Shown here piece by piece: positions 1 to 13,139 of a stretch of DNA of 64,000 nt (its first letter is position 1; each line of letters starts with the position of its first letter). The stretch is from assembly GCA_903813345.2 (NCBI GenBank), contig CAIIXF020000011.1:23419754-23483753 (forward strand), written 5' to 3'. The position numbers and the translations under genes are program-made. The notes under the pieces are model-generated. The model was not told the DNA's origin. It searched no databases and saw only the letters and a list, made by a program, of their open reading frames with translations. The DNA is from Owenia fusiformis (lineage: Eukaryota; Annelida; Polychaeta; Sabellida; Oweniidae).

Positions 1-101
1 TCTCATTCAATATCGTTATTTTGTCTAATAGATATACCCAGTATTTCCGCTACTATTGTGAAAAGGTATGCCGATGGGGAACATCCTTGATTGACTCCCC
101 T
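1..101 (-). pseudogene. Non-LTR retrotransposon reverse transcriptase fragment (copy A)
   Basis: On the minus strand reads GVNQGCSPSAYLF then TIVAEILGISIRQNN, the conserved RT region around the motif usually written GVRQGCPLSPYLF in LINE elements. It is cut by the window start. Copy B holds the same piece at 34465-34641. Intronic, no intact ORF. Confidence 0.75.
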
Positions 102-449
102 TGAAGATTGTTTACATCGGAATGGCGATTTTCACATATCCATCAAATTTTTCATCAATTTTCGACCTATTATATTGAGAAAAAATTTAGAAAATATGGA
201 GGTATAGGAAATAAAGTCAAGTTACATCTCCTCGTGTATTATTAGTTTTTGCAGGCAATGCCAATAAAAATACAAACATAGAGAGGCTTTAACACATAAA
301 CCTATGGGCAAAAAAGTTGTCAAACTTATGGAGAGGAGTGTAATACAGAAATAGATTGCACATACAAATCAGTGTTCAATATGCCATATTTTCACGCATC
401 CGTGACTATCCCTCCATCAAATGAACTTTAACACTTCTTCGACGCCCAG

Positions 450-3400
450 GTGGTTTGTTCATGTTACTAAGGGACTCAAAAAGCGGCGTTGTGGAAGCAA
501 TAGATGGTAGAGAGACTGCACCGCTTCTAGCAAATAAAACGATGTTCGTTGGGAGGACGGACGATTCGAAATTAGGTAAAAGCCAAAATTTTACTATTTG
601 ACAGGCTAATAAAACCCCATAGGAATCTTTGTAGCCTCAATCACCCAAGTGCAAGTTTCATTGATATAAGAACAAACAAAAGTCAAAATGGAAAGTGTAT
701 GGGAAATGTAAATTAAAAGATAAAGAAATATGAAGGAACATGAACATATTTCTTTAGGACAATAGACGAAATGCTAATTAAACAGGCAATGTGCCTATTT
801 TTGAAGGCAAGGGGACAAAATGTTATTTGAGACATGTTGTGTGTGACATGTTACCCACACACTCAATCAAATATGATGAAAACTTTAATTTGGGTCAATA
901 CTGGAGTGAAAAAAATCACTTGCATAGAAAACAGCATTTGAAGTTCAGAGATCAAAACAAGTGAATTGCCATTTTTCACTTTAGTGTATGTTTTAAATAA
1001 CTCTTGGATTAAAAGATGGCGTATGGTTGAAATTCCTATCAAAAATGAATGGATAACTAATGCAAACAACAATACCATCTTTCAATGGCATTGCTAAAAA
1101 CTTGAAATATATAAATTGATAGATCGAAAATATTTTTTCATGCATGATCTAGTGTCAACTCTGATGTGATCTGTTTGAGGTGTTTTTGGTGTCAAATAAA
1201 AGATCAGGTACTTAATAATCCATTGGAAATACTATGAAGATCAAAACTGAGACTTTATTTACGCATTTTGTTCCTTTAAGTCACCTGACATGTACATGGC
1301 TTATTGCCATTAATCCATTGCAACTAATGTTTCATCAATAATGTTAAGGTAGGAGAAGGACGTAAAAGTCAATAAGAATATGTTTGAATCACTTCATTTC
1401 AGGTCCATTGTCGATAGCAGTACCAAGCCTTGTACGAGGGCTATGGACAGCATTTACAAAGTTCGGATCTGAGCAAGTGAAATGGTTTGACCTCCTGACA
1501 CCGTCCATAAAACTATGCAAAGAAGGTATCGTCGTTACAGACGAATTGGGAAAAGATATAGGATTTGTCATTGAATTGATTCAAAATGCTGAAAAAGAAT
1601 ATCCACAGGAGTAAGTGAATAAAAATATCCTTCAAAGAAGTACGTACTTTTGATGATGACTTTAAATCTTTACTACATTCAACTATGTGCAACTCATTCA
1701 AAATAACATTGACTTGTAAAATGCTCACTTTAATTACAAAAATAGCAGTGCATGTTAAAAATATTTCACGTGTGACATGTTTACGAGTGTACATATGATT
1801 TCTAAGGTACATTTTGAATAAACAACATGATTGGAGTGAATATTTCACAGTTGGCCACGAACGAAATATGTTCCGAGTCTTGGTCGTTATGTTGTCATTT
1901 CCTGTTCATTTATCGTGTTCATATAATACCATAAGGTGATCATTTGAAAAATATTAATTTGCTATAAAGGATTTACTACACCTTGGCGTTGCCGTTATCT
2001 AGTGAACATACGCATAAATGATTCTTTTAACGTCTTTGTCAATGTGCATGTTTTTCTTTATTGTTAGAGCACCTTTTCATAACAAAGCTGAAGGAAGACC
2101 TTATAAAGCAAGAGACATAATGTTTAGACCAAAATATGGAGCAACTTTACAGCAAATAGCTACTGACCCATTAAGCTTGGATAGAACAATTGCAAACGAA
2201 ATCCAGAAAATGGGTATTTAGTATGAATTTTATACGAATATTCAATTCTATTGAGATGAATACCTGCGCATCACTCACAAGCATTATTGCCCAAACTCCT
2301 GGGTCCAAGGGGAGTATTGAACCTGTGAAATATGTACAGGTATTCACTAGAAAGTGAATTAATATTCCTCAGTCACATGCCTAATCAGGGAATATCTCCA
2401 AGTCACGTGTAGGACATAATTTATAAATCAATCAGAGAGTGAAGAATATTCCAGTGATATAATGAAGTATAATATCAAAAGGGAATAATGTATATATAGC
2501 AAATTAATTAAATTGTTCTGGTTATTGAGACACAAACGTTCTTACCTTTATCAATAATTTCTTCCTATATATTTTAAGGTGGAATTATAACAGAGCAAGA
2601 TTTGAAAAGCTACAATGCCATTGTAAAAGATCCATTGGTGACACATCTCGAAAATGGAGATCTCAGTGTGTATGGTATCCCTCCACCATCAAGTAGTGCC
2701 GTCTTGCAATATATACTGAATATTTTAGATGGATATAACTTTAACAGCACCGACTGCTCTGAAATTGACTTTGAAAGTGACTCTACATCTGTTACTTGTC
2801 ATCATCGTCTCATAGAGAGTTTTAAATGGGCATATGCAAAACGAGCCAAATTAGGCGATGAGGAATATGTTGACCAAAAATATGTAAGCCTCGCACATTA
2901 TACAGCATGACAAAAAAATCCACCTCGTGTACTAATTTTTTAGAGACGCTCTCAATAATTAAGAAATCTTCATGATTTATATGTTAAGATATAGTGTTCA
3001 ATGGACAAAAGATTGGTATGCTTGGATACCATCAACAACTTGAGAATTAAGAGAAATCTCGTTTTCCGTGTAGGTATGCTCTGACACAAAATCACTCATA
3101 TGAAAATCTGTCTTTCTTACAAAAAACAATAAGCGAATCAAATTTGACAAAGTCATTTAAGAAAAATTGGTAATATGACATATTATAATATACCTATGAT
3201 GATGTATAGTGTAAACTGTTCACAAGACAGCAGGCCAATATAACTTTTGAAAAGCCCGCGCCCGCTAACTTTCTGATTGGCCAAGCGCTGGGACTACGTC
3301 ATACATTATGTCTAGGTCAAATTAACTCGTACATTCGTAAGATACAAACATGGAAATAAATCATCATTTCCGAACCATTGCTAGTCAATAAGATAAGAAA

Positions 3401-6400
3401 ACGGTACTCTCTGACCAGGCTAGATCATCATAGGTATGTTATAAATCGTTTATGTCACTATAGTTGCACATATGCCCTCGGTTCTCAGTGATCAATGTCC
3501 CTCCCAAGGTCGGGTCATATATCACTGAAACCCTCGGGCATATATGCAACGATAGTGACATAACCTCTAAATATTGATAATATATGTGTAAAGTAATGAA
3601 AGCAATCCAGTAATGACCTAAATTATGGCAGAAACAGAGATCTAGATTTCAGAAAATTGCATTTTTGAACATATTTTGATGTTTTCACTGAGAGCATACC
3701 TGGACGGAAAATGTGATATCTCTAAATCTGAAGGTTGTTGATGCTATCCAAGTACAACTACAATCTTTTTTCACAAACAAATCACGTGGATTCCTGAATT
3801 ATTGAGAAAGTTATTCCAAAATTATTGGGTGTTTCTAAAATACACTTCCAACGGTTCAATTGTAATCAGAATTATAAATTTCAACAGTGTTAACACCAAA
3901 CATAACATATCTTTGTGTAAGACAGATTTTGTAATATGTCAATCTGGTACTACGATTTGTGCCTTGACCAACCTCAATGTAAAATAATGCGTATTATGGA
4001 CAGACATCTCACACAAGAAACTGTCCATTATATCAACAATTGATTATTTTTTCCACAAACCGATTACTATATCTAGTACTCAGATTCTTCCTGAAATGCT
4101 AGCACAAAAAACTGCTGCACAAACTAATGTTCAAAGATCAGGCCATAATGCTTCCTACTATATATGGAGAAATATGTTATTAAATATATTGTCCATATAA
4201 ACATCTACATATTGATACTTTTCATTAATTGATTATTCAGATTCTTCGTGAAATGCTGTCTCAGACAACTGCCGCACAAACCAGAGCTAGGATATTCGGT
4301 GACAAGACCTTTCATCCTTCGTACTATGGAGAAACATTCTATGACAGACTCACTAAAGGAACTGCTCATACTTCTATAGTTGATGAAAATGGTGGCATAG
4401 CAGCCTTCACCTCATCCCTCAATTTTGGGTGCGTAATGTCAATTTATTTTGTCGTATGTACATCGGGAAGGGTGTCGAAAGAAGTTCGGGGGGATATACA
4501 GAACAGCTCCATCCGTACGTACTACGTCTGTACGTCTGTCCGCACAGTAAATAATAACTCAAATATCGTTGGCCCAAGATCGTTTATATCGTGCACGTAT
4601 ATGCCATATTCGCGTGCAAGTTCAGCTCGAAAGTCGATTTTCAAAGTGGCCGCCTGTTTCAAAATAGTGACCATTTTAGTGTCAGTTTCACAATATTTTA
4701 GATACATCATGTAAAACTGAAATAGTATATGTTTTTTTAATGCAAAATATTATTTAGGATATTGATTTATTGAAAATCTAATCTACAGTGCGAACAGTAA
4801 ATAATAAAGGGTGGGTTTTCACACTGAAACTCAAACTCCATGGAACGAAACGAAATCAAAAGAAAAAACACGGCACACGTCGGGCGCATGCGCAAATAAG
4901 TTAAAACTAATGAGATTATTTGCATATTTTGCACACATGAATTATTTGCTTCTGGGCACTTACCATCCTGAAATATTTTCTGGAAAAGTGTTACTTTTGG
5001 CCATTTGTGTTAGTTTTGAAAAAAGGTATGAAAATCTATCGATAGGCCGGACTCTGTTTATTTTCTGGAAGTGCTACTTTTCGCCATTTGTGTTGGTTTT
5101 TGAAAAAGGAAAGAAAATCGATAAATACTGAAGGCTGGACTCTATTTTCTGGAAAAGTGCTACTTTTGGCCATATGTGTTGGTTTTGAAAAAAGGTATGA
5201 AAATCTATCGATAGGCTGGACTCTGTTTATTTTCTGGAAAAGTGCTACTTTTGGCAATTTGTGTTGGTTTTTAAAAAAAGGTATGAAAATCTATCGATAG
5301 TGTATCGATCTTTTAGCTGCTACCTTTAGCCATTTGTGTTAGTTTTGAAAAAGGGTCCATTTTATGCTATACGTTAACTCTTTTGACGACGGAGTCCTGT
5401 TCTAATTTTTTAATCTGTCCCTGATGCCCGGTCATTTCAAAAAATCTCTACCCTATATCGTGACATATATCTCCGTTTGGTGCATACTAATGTACAGTGA
5501 TTATGTTGAAAGTATGTGAATACTTATTTAAGCATTTTACACTTTCCAATGACATTTTGATTAGTAAGCGGCCTTTTCGAAAATGGTTGCCATTTTCCAG
5601 TGTGTTATTTACCATTATTTATATTATTTATTTTGTTTATTTATCATAATAGTATTTATGATTCAGTCGCTCAGATTGCTGTTAGGTACTTGCTCGTTGC
5701 ATAAAGATAATAAATGAATATATACAAAATATGCAACATGTCACAATCTAAGACACCACAATGGCATATAAAAGACTATCGCGTGCTAGAAAAAAGAGTT
5801 CTAAATAAAAAATAAACAAAAAGTAAGACTAGAGTCTAATGCTGTAAACATGGAAAAGCTTCTCTACTATATATACATGTAGGGTGTCTCAAAAAAATGT
5901 ACCCAAAAGTATATCAACAGCACAGATAAACCAATCAATATTTTCAGATATTTTTTGCATGCTCTTGTAGCCAAAGCATGAAAATGTTATCCCCTATACA
6001 CAGCTTTTAATTCTGTCTTGTCTTTTTGATGCTTTAACCCTTTACCTTTAACACCACATTTTCAGGATAACCTCATATTTCGATGACAGCCTGTCGCCTT
6101 ACTGCTATATTGTTCATCACATATGATATTTCTGGTGGAATGTTTTGGATTTCTCTCTGGATGCTGGCTTAAAGTTGTTCTAGGTTTCTTAGCTTGAGTT
6201 TAGCATAAAAAAGTCCTTCAGATGGCCCCAGAGAAAAATGTATTGGCCTTCAAATCTGGTGAACAGGGAGGCCCTCACAATGTCTTATACCCCCCTTATA
6301 CAGAGAGATCAGACGTTTAAGAAACTATGTTCGTAGGTATTCTTGTGTGGCCCTTGGTGTGTGTGGAGGGGCTCAATCATTTTGAGACCACTGTGAAATC

Positions 6401-9400
6401 ATTTCGGATATCATTTGGTCTCCCAGCTAACCTGAGTAACTCTGGAAGGTAACTCCTGAATCATTTGATGATAATTGACCTGATTCTCTGTGGTTGTTCT
6501 GCCATTGTCATCCTCAAACATCTTTCTCTGTGGCAATTTCAAGGAGCGTTTTAATGCTCATTCCAAGCCAAAAGACCTAGAAAAACTTAAGAGCAACATC
6601 CAAAGAGAAATCCAAAACATTCCACTGGAATTATTATCAAATGTGATGAACAATGTAGCAGTAAGGAGACAGGTTACATTGAAAATGTGGATTAAAAGGT
6701 AAAGGGTTAAAGCATCAAAAAGGCAAGACTGAAGTAAAAATGATGTTTTCATGTTTTGGCTACATGACCATGCAAAAAATGTCTAAAAATATTGAATGGT
6801 TTATCTGTGCTGTTGATATACTTTTGGGTACATTTTTTGAGACACCCTGTATATGATAAAATATAGTACTAACAGACTTGGCTTTCTAATGATTATACAT
6901 ATAGTGACGATTGTTCCATAGATGATATGTCTCAAGATGCAAGTAAAATGAATACACTTAATTATAAAGTAGAACAAAGTAAGTTGGACTTGAAGCTAAA
7001 GACAATGTTTTAAAATTTATTATAGAGTCCAGGGCTTGCATTAACGTTTCAAAGGACATACTTTTTTTTAAAAATTGCGTCCTTGGGACTCACAAATTTT
7101 CTAACCTAATGCAAGCGCTGAGAGTCCGATTTTTAATGTTGCCAGGTATTGCATTTCAGATAAGAGGGCCATAGCAATTGACTGAAAAACTGCTAGCTTT
7201 TCCAACATGAAAATCATCTTTTCTACGAGTGGTGTAGGAGTGAACTGAGTTATTTTTAGTAACTTTATTTCTGATATTGTCGAGAATATATAATTGCCTT
7301 TTTCTGCATTAAACATGAACGTTGCAGTATTAAGTTTGTTTACACCACAAATGTTAAGGATATCAAGATCCTTGAATAGTGCGTATACTTTGCAAATGTG
7401 TGAAACAATGAACATAGTTAGAGAAGATATAGAGGTTCTTATATGAGTACCTGTGCAAGATCGTCCATTCTTGATAAGCTTTGATAATTCTTCTTTATCG
7501 AGTCGAAGACGAGATAAAGAAACATTATCAAAGCGAGTCAAGAATGGACGATATTGCACAGGTACGAGTACAAGAAAGTTTTTCTCATATGACTCTGTAT
7601 TATGCCATATTTTCACCATTTTATCATAAAACTGAGTGAAAAATAGTTTCAAATTAATTGATCTTCATCTTTTAATTGTAATGACGTCATAACAGTATTG
7701 AAGAAAATACATAGATACACGTGGCAACAAAGCTACATTGTTATGACGTCACAACTTTGTTTTGTAGAATTAGCATGGATACTCATAGCAACGGTGTGCC
7801 CGTTGCCATGTTGTTAATGTTTATAGACCAGTGATGTCACAAGTAAATCTCATCTTGCACGTGTGACTTTTTAGGATGAAAGATGGCATTAGAGAGATTT
7901 CGCACATAAGTGAAAGTACAACTTATACGTATACGTATAGTTTAAAGGGTCATGTCGAACTATTATATTTACTAAAATCAATTTTAAATTGTACTTAATG
8001 GAACATAACTATTCCCGATACAGAAAAGTTCCATCAACCAGAGACTGTGAATGCACTGTCATCTGCACGTGTAGATTATGCACATTATAATTAAATGCTT
8101 GCTTCCGTGTCCTAGTAGTTGTAGTGTATTCTAAACACGATCCTTTAAAGTGAGCCATGATCCTTTCAAGTGAGTCATTACATAAACAAGTTGATTATTT
8201 CAAAGTTTTCATGATCAGTATAAGTTCGATGAACTTACAAAATTGTATATACACGTAGATGATCAACGTATACAGTTGGATCTACGTATAAAGCTTTCCT
8301 ACATGTGTGTGGAACAATTGACCGCAAGCATTTTCTAAATTAATCGGCTGAGTAGGAACAGTATCCAATCAAATACTTTAACCATCAATTTGAAACACCA
8401 ATCAAACCAGTAGGTTCTAGCAATTCCTGGAAACGACCCATTCAGTAGCTCAACAAATGACATACAGGGTGTTTCATAACGAGCATCTCCAAAAAGTCAA
8501 TTTGAGAAGAGATGGGTCTATATGTATGTACTATATATGAGCCTATTTTATTCTAGACAAACACATTTGGATCAACTAAACATGCTACAATTCAAGAAAG
8601 TACAAAAGGCATCCCTTTGACCTTTATTTATTACAGTCCGAGAAGATCTTTCCTGACGAAATACCCACATTATGAAACACCTTGTACTTCTTCTTATAAG
8701 TATAAGTATACTTTATAAGTTGTATTTTACGTATGTTACGTACGAAATCTCTCTAATATCTTGCATGGGGTAAAGATGGCTGTATCTTTGTTAGTCATAT
8801 GAGAAAATATAATCTAGAGAAGTGAACATAAGATTTTTAGTTTTCCTCTAATAAACTATTCACTGTGGAGACTTTTAGGAAAACTGACATGAAATGACCC
8901 CAACATTTTCTTAAATAGAGACAATTTAGATGATTGTTTTTCCCTATGTCTTACTTTAAAGATTTGGCTCTGGCTTAGTGGGAAATACGACTGGGATTGT
9001 TTACAATAACGAGATGGACGACTTCTCTACTCCTTTCACAAAGAATTTACATGGCTTTGTTGCATCTCCTGCCAATTTTATAAAACCTGGAAAACGCCCA
9101 TTATCGTCGATGGGACCAGTGATCATTTTGAATTCTACTTCTAACAAAGTTAAACTTGTACTAGGTGGTATTGGGGGATCTAGAATACCTACAGCCACAG
9201 CATATGTATGTTTCTATTGACATTTTTTAAACGTGACTCTTGTTTTGTATTATATCAAAATGTTCAAGATACGCCACAATGTCCTCTTGTAAACATGTCT
9301 TATGAATTATGCCTTGCGCAAAGTTTATACATAGTCACTCTCTGAAGTTTAAATATTTTAGGGAATCTTGAAACATATTATCTGATTTCTTGCCCCGTAT

Positions 9401-10450
9401 AGAACCAGGCATTCTTTATGTTAGATTCTTCCTTAGGTAGCCGTCCGGCATTTGTGGCTTGGTGAAGATATACAAACTGCCATATATAACCCAAGATTAC
9501 ACCATCAGCTTCTGCCGAACACAATCATTCAATTCGGTGATTTTCCAAAAGTAAGTATTTTCGACTGCGTGCGATATAAATAATGTAGTACAGACAATTT
9601 ATCATCTTGAAAGAATATTTCTGAAAACAATAATATCTTAAAAACCACGTATGTAAACAGTCCAAAATTGAATTTAAGAGTCCACGTGCTGCCAGCCTGT
9701 CAATCCTATTACACCATAATTTAATAACGCAAATGCGAGTAGGTAGTTACCAGTTTCGGTCCAGTTTCACCACCAGGTGGCTCGCTCGGGTCAGATAGCA
9801 TGGCGGGTATAGTAGAAAGTTCCCTCTAACTTAAATTACATCTGTTTTAGTGGTTCAATTTTCATATAGCCCTTTTGTATCGAATAGTTATGCAAATTAA
9901 AATATGTCCAGTAAAAGAAATTGTTCTATGTCCAATACAAGAAAAGATATTTCACTTTTTGTGATTCTGTAATATGGGGTCTATCGGGAATCAACCCGAA
10001 CTAGAAGTCACATAATAATAATTTAATTAATAATTTTTTAATTAAAATTTTTTTAATTAAAACATTAATTTTTTAATTTTTTTCATTGACATCAACGTTA
10101 CAGTATACACAATACAGTAAAAGAAGAGCTGTTCTTGGTATTTTGGTACCCATTAATATGAGAGTTTTTCTAAATATCAGGTACCAGATTCTTATGTTAA
10201 AGGTGTTAATTTGATGTAATGTTCTGCTGGCAGAAGGCACAACAATAGATTTTGTGTATTGCTTCAAATGTACTATAATATGCATTCATCCATTGTATTT
10301 TAGAATATCTTACGAGGTTTATCCAGTATCGGTCATAGCATAAGAGAAGAGTATGATTTTATGGGTATGATACAAGGAATAGCTGTGATAAATGGCACTT
10401 TAGAAGCAGCGTGTGATTATAGAAGGATTTGTGGAACAGATGGATATTAA
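450..10450 (+). CDS. GGT1-like: Gamma-glutamyltransferase, copy A (5' partial: exons 4-11)
   Basis: Exons: 450-575, 1403-1610, 2068-2213, 2579-2883, 4241-4428, 8962-9205, 9437-9550, 10304-10450 (stop TAA). All junctions are GT-AG and reading phase is kept throughout. GGT cleaves the gamma-glutamyl bond of glutathione at the outer cell surface, after autocatalytic cleavage into a large and a small subunit. Family landmarks seen in order: GRETAP (Arg that binds the substrate carboxylate); GPLSIAVPSLVRG; HHRLIESFKWAYAKR; KGTAHTS, whose Thr is the cleavage site and nucleophile; NNEMDDF; PLSSM; GGIGGS; NPRLHHQLLPN. The eight exons give 1478 coding bases without a premature stop. Exons 1-3 (anchor and VDAA region) are not in the window; the equivalents in copy B lie 2-11 kb upstream of exon 4. 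AATAAA signals follow at 10802, 10838 and 10915. Function comes from strong family resemblance; activity is inferred. Confidence 0.95.
3434..3566. repeat. Short palindromic MITE, copy A intron 7
   Basis: Arms of about 60 bases: TATGTCACTATAGTTGCA is answered by TGCAACGATAGTGACATA. Also in copy B at 38395-38530, so older than the duplication. Confidence 0.75.
4084..4175 (+). pseudogene. Relic duplicate of GGT exon 8 (copy A intron 7)
   Basis: Begins after a CAG like the true exon. ATTCTTCCTGAAATGCT compares with ATTCTTCGTGAAATGCT, followed by a close match through ACTGC-GCACAAAC and a looser one to TAC-TAT-GGAGAAA. It stays open as ILPEMLAQKTAAQT but lacks the catalytic KGT segment. It lies 65 bases upstream of the real exon and is also in copy B, so the exon duplication is older than the gene duplication. 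Confidence 0.75.
4241..4428 (+). CDS. GGT1-like: GGT copy A catalytic exon (exon 8)
   Basis: Encodes the linker end of the large subunit and the KGTAHTS autoprocessing site. The canonical Ala follows the nucleophilic Thr. It continues to SSLNF, where Asn matches the substrate-contacting Asn of mammalian GGT, and Ser stands where the mammalian enzyme has the second Thr. It ends with two bases (GG) that make Gly with the next exon. A degenerate extra copy of its first part lies just upstream at 4084-4175. Confidence 0.93.
4977..5345. repeat. Minisatellite, about 85-bp unit, about 4.5 copies (copy A intron 8)
   Basis: Each unit starts TTTTCTGGAAAAGTGCTACT, continues with a TTGTGTTGGTTTT core and ends near a CTATCGATAGG-GGACTCT segment. 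Units 1, 3 and 4 are most alike; unit 2 carries a variant end. Confidence 0.85.
5881..6849. mobile_element. Mariner-like fold-back, copy A intron 8
   Basis: Ends are inverted repeats (left AGGGTGTCTCAAAAAAATG, right CATTTTTTGAGACACCCTG) followed by TA at 6850. The arms are long: each carries the C-terminal end of a mariner-type transposase, readable on + at 6540-6705 (LEKLKSNIQREIQNIP, NNVAVRRQV) and, degraded, on - at about 6020-6290. The catalytic core is absent. Copy B lacks it. Confidence 0.8.
7440..7900. repeat. Fold-back repeat arm with terminal hairpin (copy A intron 8)
   Basis: Starts with a hairpin (GTACCTGTGCAAGATCGTCC answered near 7545 by GGACGATATTGCACAGGTAC), then about 330 bases that reappear inverted in copy B. 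TGACGTCA-like words recur in it. Confidence 0.7.
8465..8684. mobile_element. 220-bp TA-flanked MITE (copy A intron 8)
   Basis: TIRs CAGGGTGTTTCATAA and TTATGAAACACCTTG, bounded by TA on both sides, as for Tc1/mariner-mobilised MITEs. Not present in copy B. Confidence 0.8.
9740..10012 (+). repeat. Dispersed repeat, forward copy (GGT-A intron 10)
   Basis: Matches the reverse complement of 14298-14570: shared words include CACCAGGTGGC, AGAAAAGATATTTCACTTTT and TAGAAGTCACAT. Absent from copy B, whose intron 10 is only 177 bases against 753 here. Confidence 0.75.
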
Positions 10451-10801
10451 TAAGTAAATGTCCCATATCTTGCAAGTTTACTTAGATGACAGGATGTGGT
10501 GATTTATAGTTGTAAATAGCTAGATTTCTAAGGATAGATCATCCAACAAGTACATATACGCATCATGTTAAAGCATGACATCTCATTTCTTCTCAGCCCT
10601 GGGGTGTTTCAGGTGAAACAGAAAGATGCTATGAGTATCAGAATGACATATACGTATAATCTACCAAAAGTGTATAATCTGCGTCTGTGTCACAATTGCT
10701 TCGAGGTTTTGCTTTAAATGTCCTCTAACGATTGAAAACTTCATATAAAAGATAGATATCGTATTTACACATTTCTTTTATTCACATATAACGAAGCATC
10801 T

Positions 10802-10807
10802 AATAAA
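10802..10807 (+). terminator. Polyadenylation signal of GGT copy A
   Basis: AATAAA 352 bases after the stop; further AATAAA at 10838 and 10915. In copy B the first site reads ATTAAA (44222) while the later two (44258, 44335) are kept, so the preferred 3' end may differ between the genes. Confidence 0.5.
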
Positions 10808-11869
10808 GCATGTGTTCAAAATATTATCGCTATTTTTAATAAAATATATTTGAAATGTTCATTGTGAATGCTTTGTTATATCTGGTTGGCTAGATTATTC
10901 AACAATATGTGATTAATAAATATCCCCATGTTCCGATGAACTAATCCCTATGATGCTTTCAGGGAACAGGTATTATTCATAAATCCAAATAAGATTTGTC
11001 CCTATATGAGGTGATGTAGTGCCAACTCATGATTAACTCATTGTGACATGTCTCAATACACGTTGTGTAATTTCTGAAAGTAAAAAAATTAAATTCATAT
11101 TATTTTTACGATTTAACCAAATGTGAGGCAGCATTTTATGTTTATGATTCTTCTATGTTAATTACGGGTCAAGAAGCCGACTTAAATAATACACAAATAT
11201 AATTTCCGAAAGTAAAAAATCTAAATTCATATTATTTTCACGATTTAACCAAGTGAGCATTCTAATTTGTCTCCGTTGCAACTGTGAATTGTAATTCAAG
11301 TACTCATAATTTCTTACTATTTTTGCTAAATGTTTGAACCAATATGTAAGCTCAATTGCCAAGGGAAAGGACCAATAATCTTTACAGAACACAGCAAGAA
11401 AGAGAAAACGTCTAAACGTACACCAGTCATCAGGAAAACAAATCCCAACTATCCCAAACCATTAACTTATGTGATAAAAAGTAGTCATTCACTAGGTGGA
11501 TTCTATATGGGGAGTTATCGCAAGGATGATATCAATATTAACACGCAGTGACCGGGGGAAATATCGGTATCATCCGAGGGATATTACCCATATCATCCCG
11601 ACAGGTGAATAACGACCTTATACCATGATCGAGAGCAATATCTACCCAAAATCTTCTGTAAAATATGAGAGAAAAAAGAATTGGATCTTGGAAATATTTA
11701 CGTTACATATTATCCCACTCCAAAGTACATTGAGAATTTAAGGGAATTTAAAAAAATTAAAATATTATTATTTTAATCAAAAAATATTTGAAAAAAATTG
11801 AAATAAATGAAAATATTGAAAAAAAAGCAAATGGTAAAATGTTTGAATTTACCCGGGATGATAATTGAT

Positions 11870-12480
11870 GATAAAAATGGATTTTTGAAAATCGACATTT
11901 CCATGTTAACCAATGGGAAATGGTAGGTTTGCCGCAAGTCATATGGCAGAATATCCATCCATCCGAGTACTTGAGAAAACAGGTTAGGAAGGTAATTGAA
12001 TTTGGTAACTTTTTTTAGCCAAAAAATGATACGTTTCTTCAGGTTCAACAAAGTTATAGGTCTTTAAAGTCAAAATCGTTTTTCAAAAAACTCCCCCATT
12101 GAAGTAACACAGGAGGCGAAAAATGATTTTCAAAAATGACTTTGAATCTGTATAACTTTTAAATTAGTATTCATCAAGTAAACTAAACACTTAGTGTGCA
12201 AAAAAGTTAAACTTTTCAATTTTCTATATAAAAATATTTTTGCTGAATCGTTTACTGAATAGATTTTCTGATTTGCTCCGAACCCACCATTTCCCATTGG
12301 TTTACATGGGAATGACGTTTTTCAAAAATTCATCAAATTTATCATCAATTTTCGACCTATTGTAATTTAGGGAAAAATTGGGAAAATTTGGAGGTATTTG
12401 AAATAAAGTCAAGTTACGTTTCCATCAATATTATAAGTTATTTCATCGCAGGGTAAGTAAATAAAAATTCAAACGTAAAG
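11870..12480. repeat. Fold-back plus dispersed repeat specific to copy A 3' flank
   Basis: TTAACCAATGGGAAATGGT at about 11906 is answered by ACCATTTCCCATTGGTTTA at 12285. From 12300 to 12540 the sequence matches 110-350 of the same window (caatttttcgacctatt region through gtcaagttac), so this repeat family also occupies GGT intron 3. Copy B has a different element at this site. Confidence 0.65.
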
Positions 12481-13139
12481 AGGCTTTAACACGCAGTTCA
12501 ATGGGGACGCTAAGGTTGCCAATCCTATGGAGGGGAGTGTACCTGATATTGCTCTGACCATGGTATAAGAAACAATATCTAATATCCCCTCCCCACCATC
12601 TAAGGACCATTATTACAATCCGAGACCACATCACAAAAGAACGCTTTATTCATACTGAAATTACAAAAATTGATAGCCAATATTCATAACATCAAAAATA
12701 GGATATTTTTTATACATTGTCAATTTATTTCAGCATATACATTTTAAACAAGAATGGCTTGCCAATTGCATAAAGCATTATAGGCTAAGCGTAAAAATAC
12801 ATAATATTTAATTACAAATGTAAATGCATGTACGTATTATGGAAGCTAAAAATCAAATCATGTAAAGTATAGGAAGGACAGGCTAGGGATCATGTGTCAT
12901 GGTCTCAGTGAGGGAAATGGTAGGCATGGGTAGTAATTGCTTGGAGGGACCCAAAGAAAAGAAAATTATGAGTATATTATGAGTTCTATAGTAAGAAGTT
13001 GTCAACAAGTGCAAAATGATCATTATTTTGTACAAGCGATAGAGCGTCACTGCCATGTTTCATGAAATCTATAAATTGACTTTTGTTCCTAAAGGTTTGT
13101 AAGTCTCTACAAGTGCGAGAAAAGTCTTCCTATTTTGTT

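Noticed and set aside
5036-5300. Overlapping frames with repeated LLLAICVGFEKRYEN text
   Set aside because: Translation of the 85-bp minisatellite, not a repeat protein.
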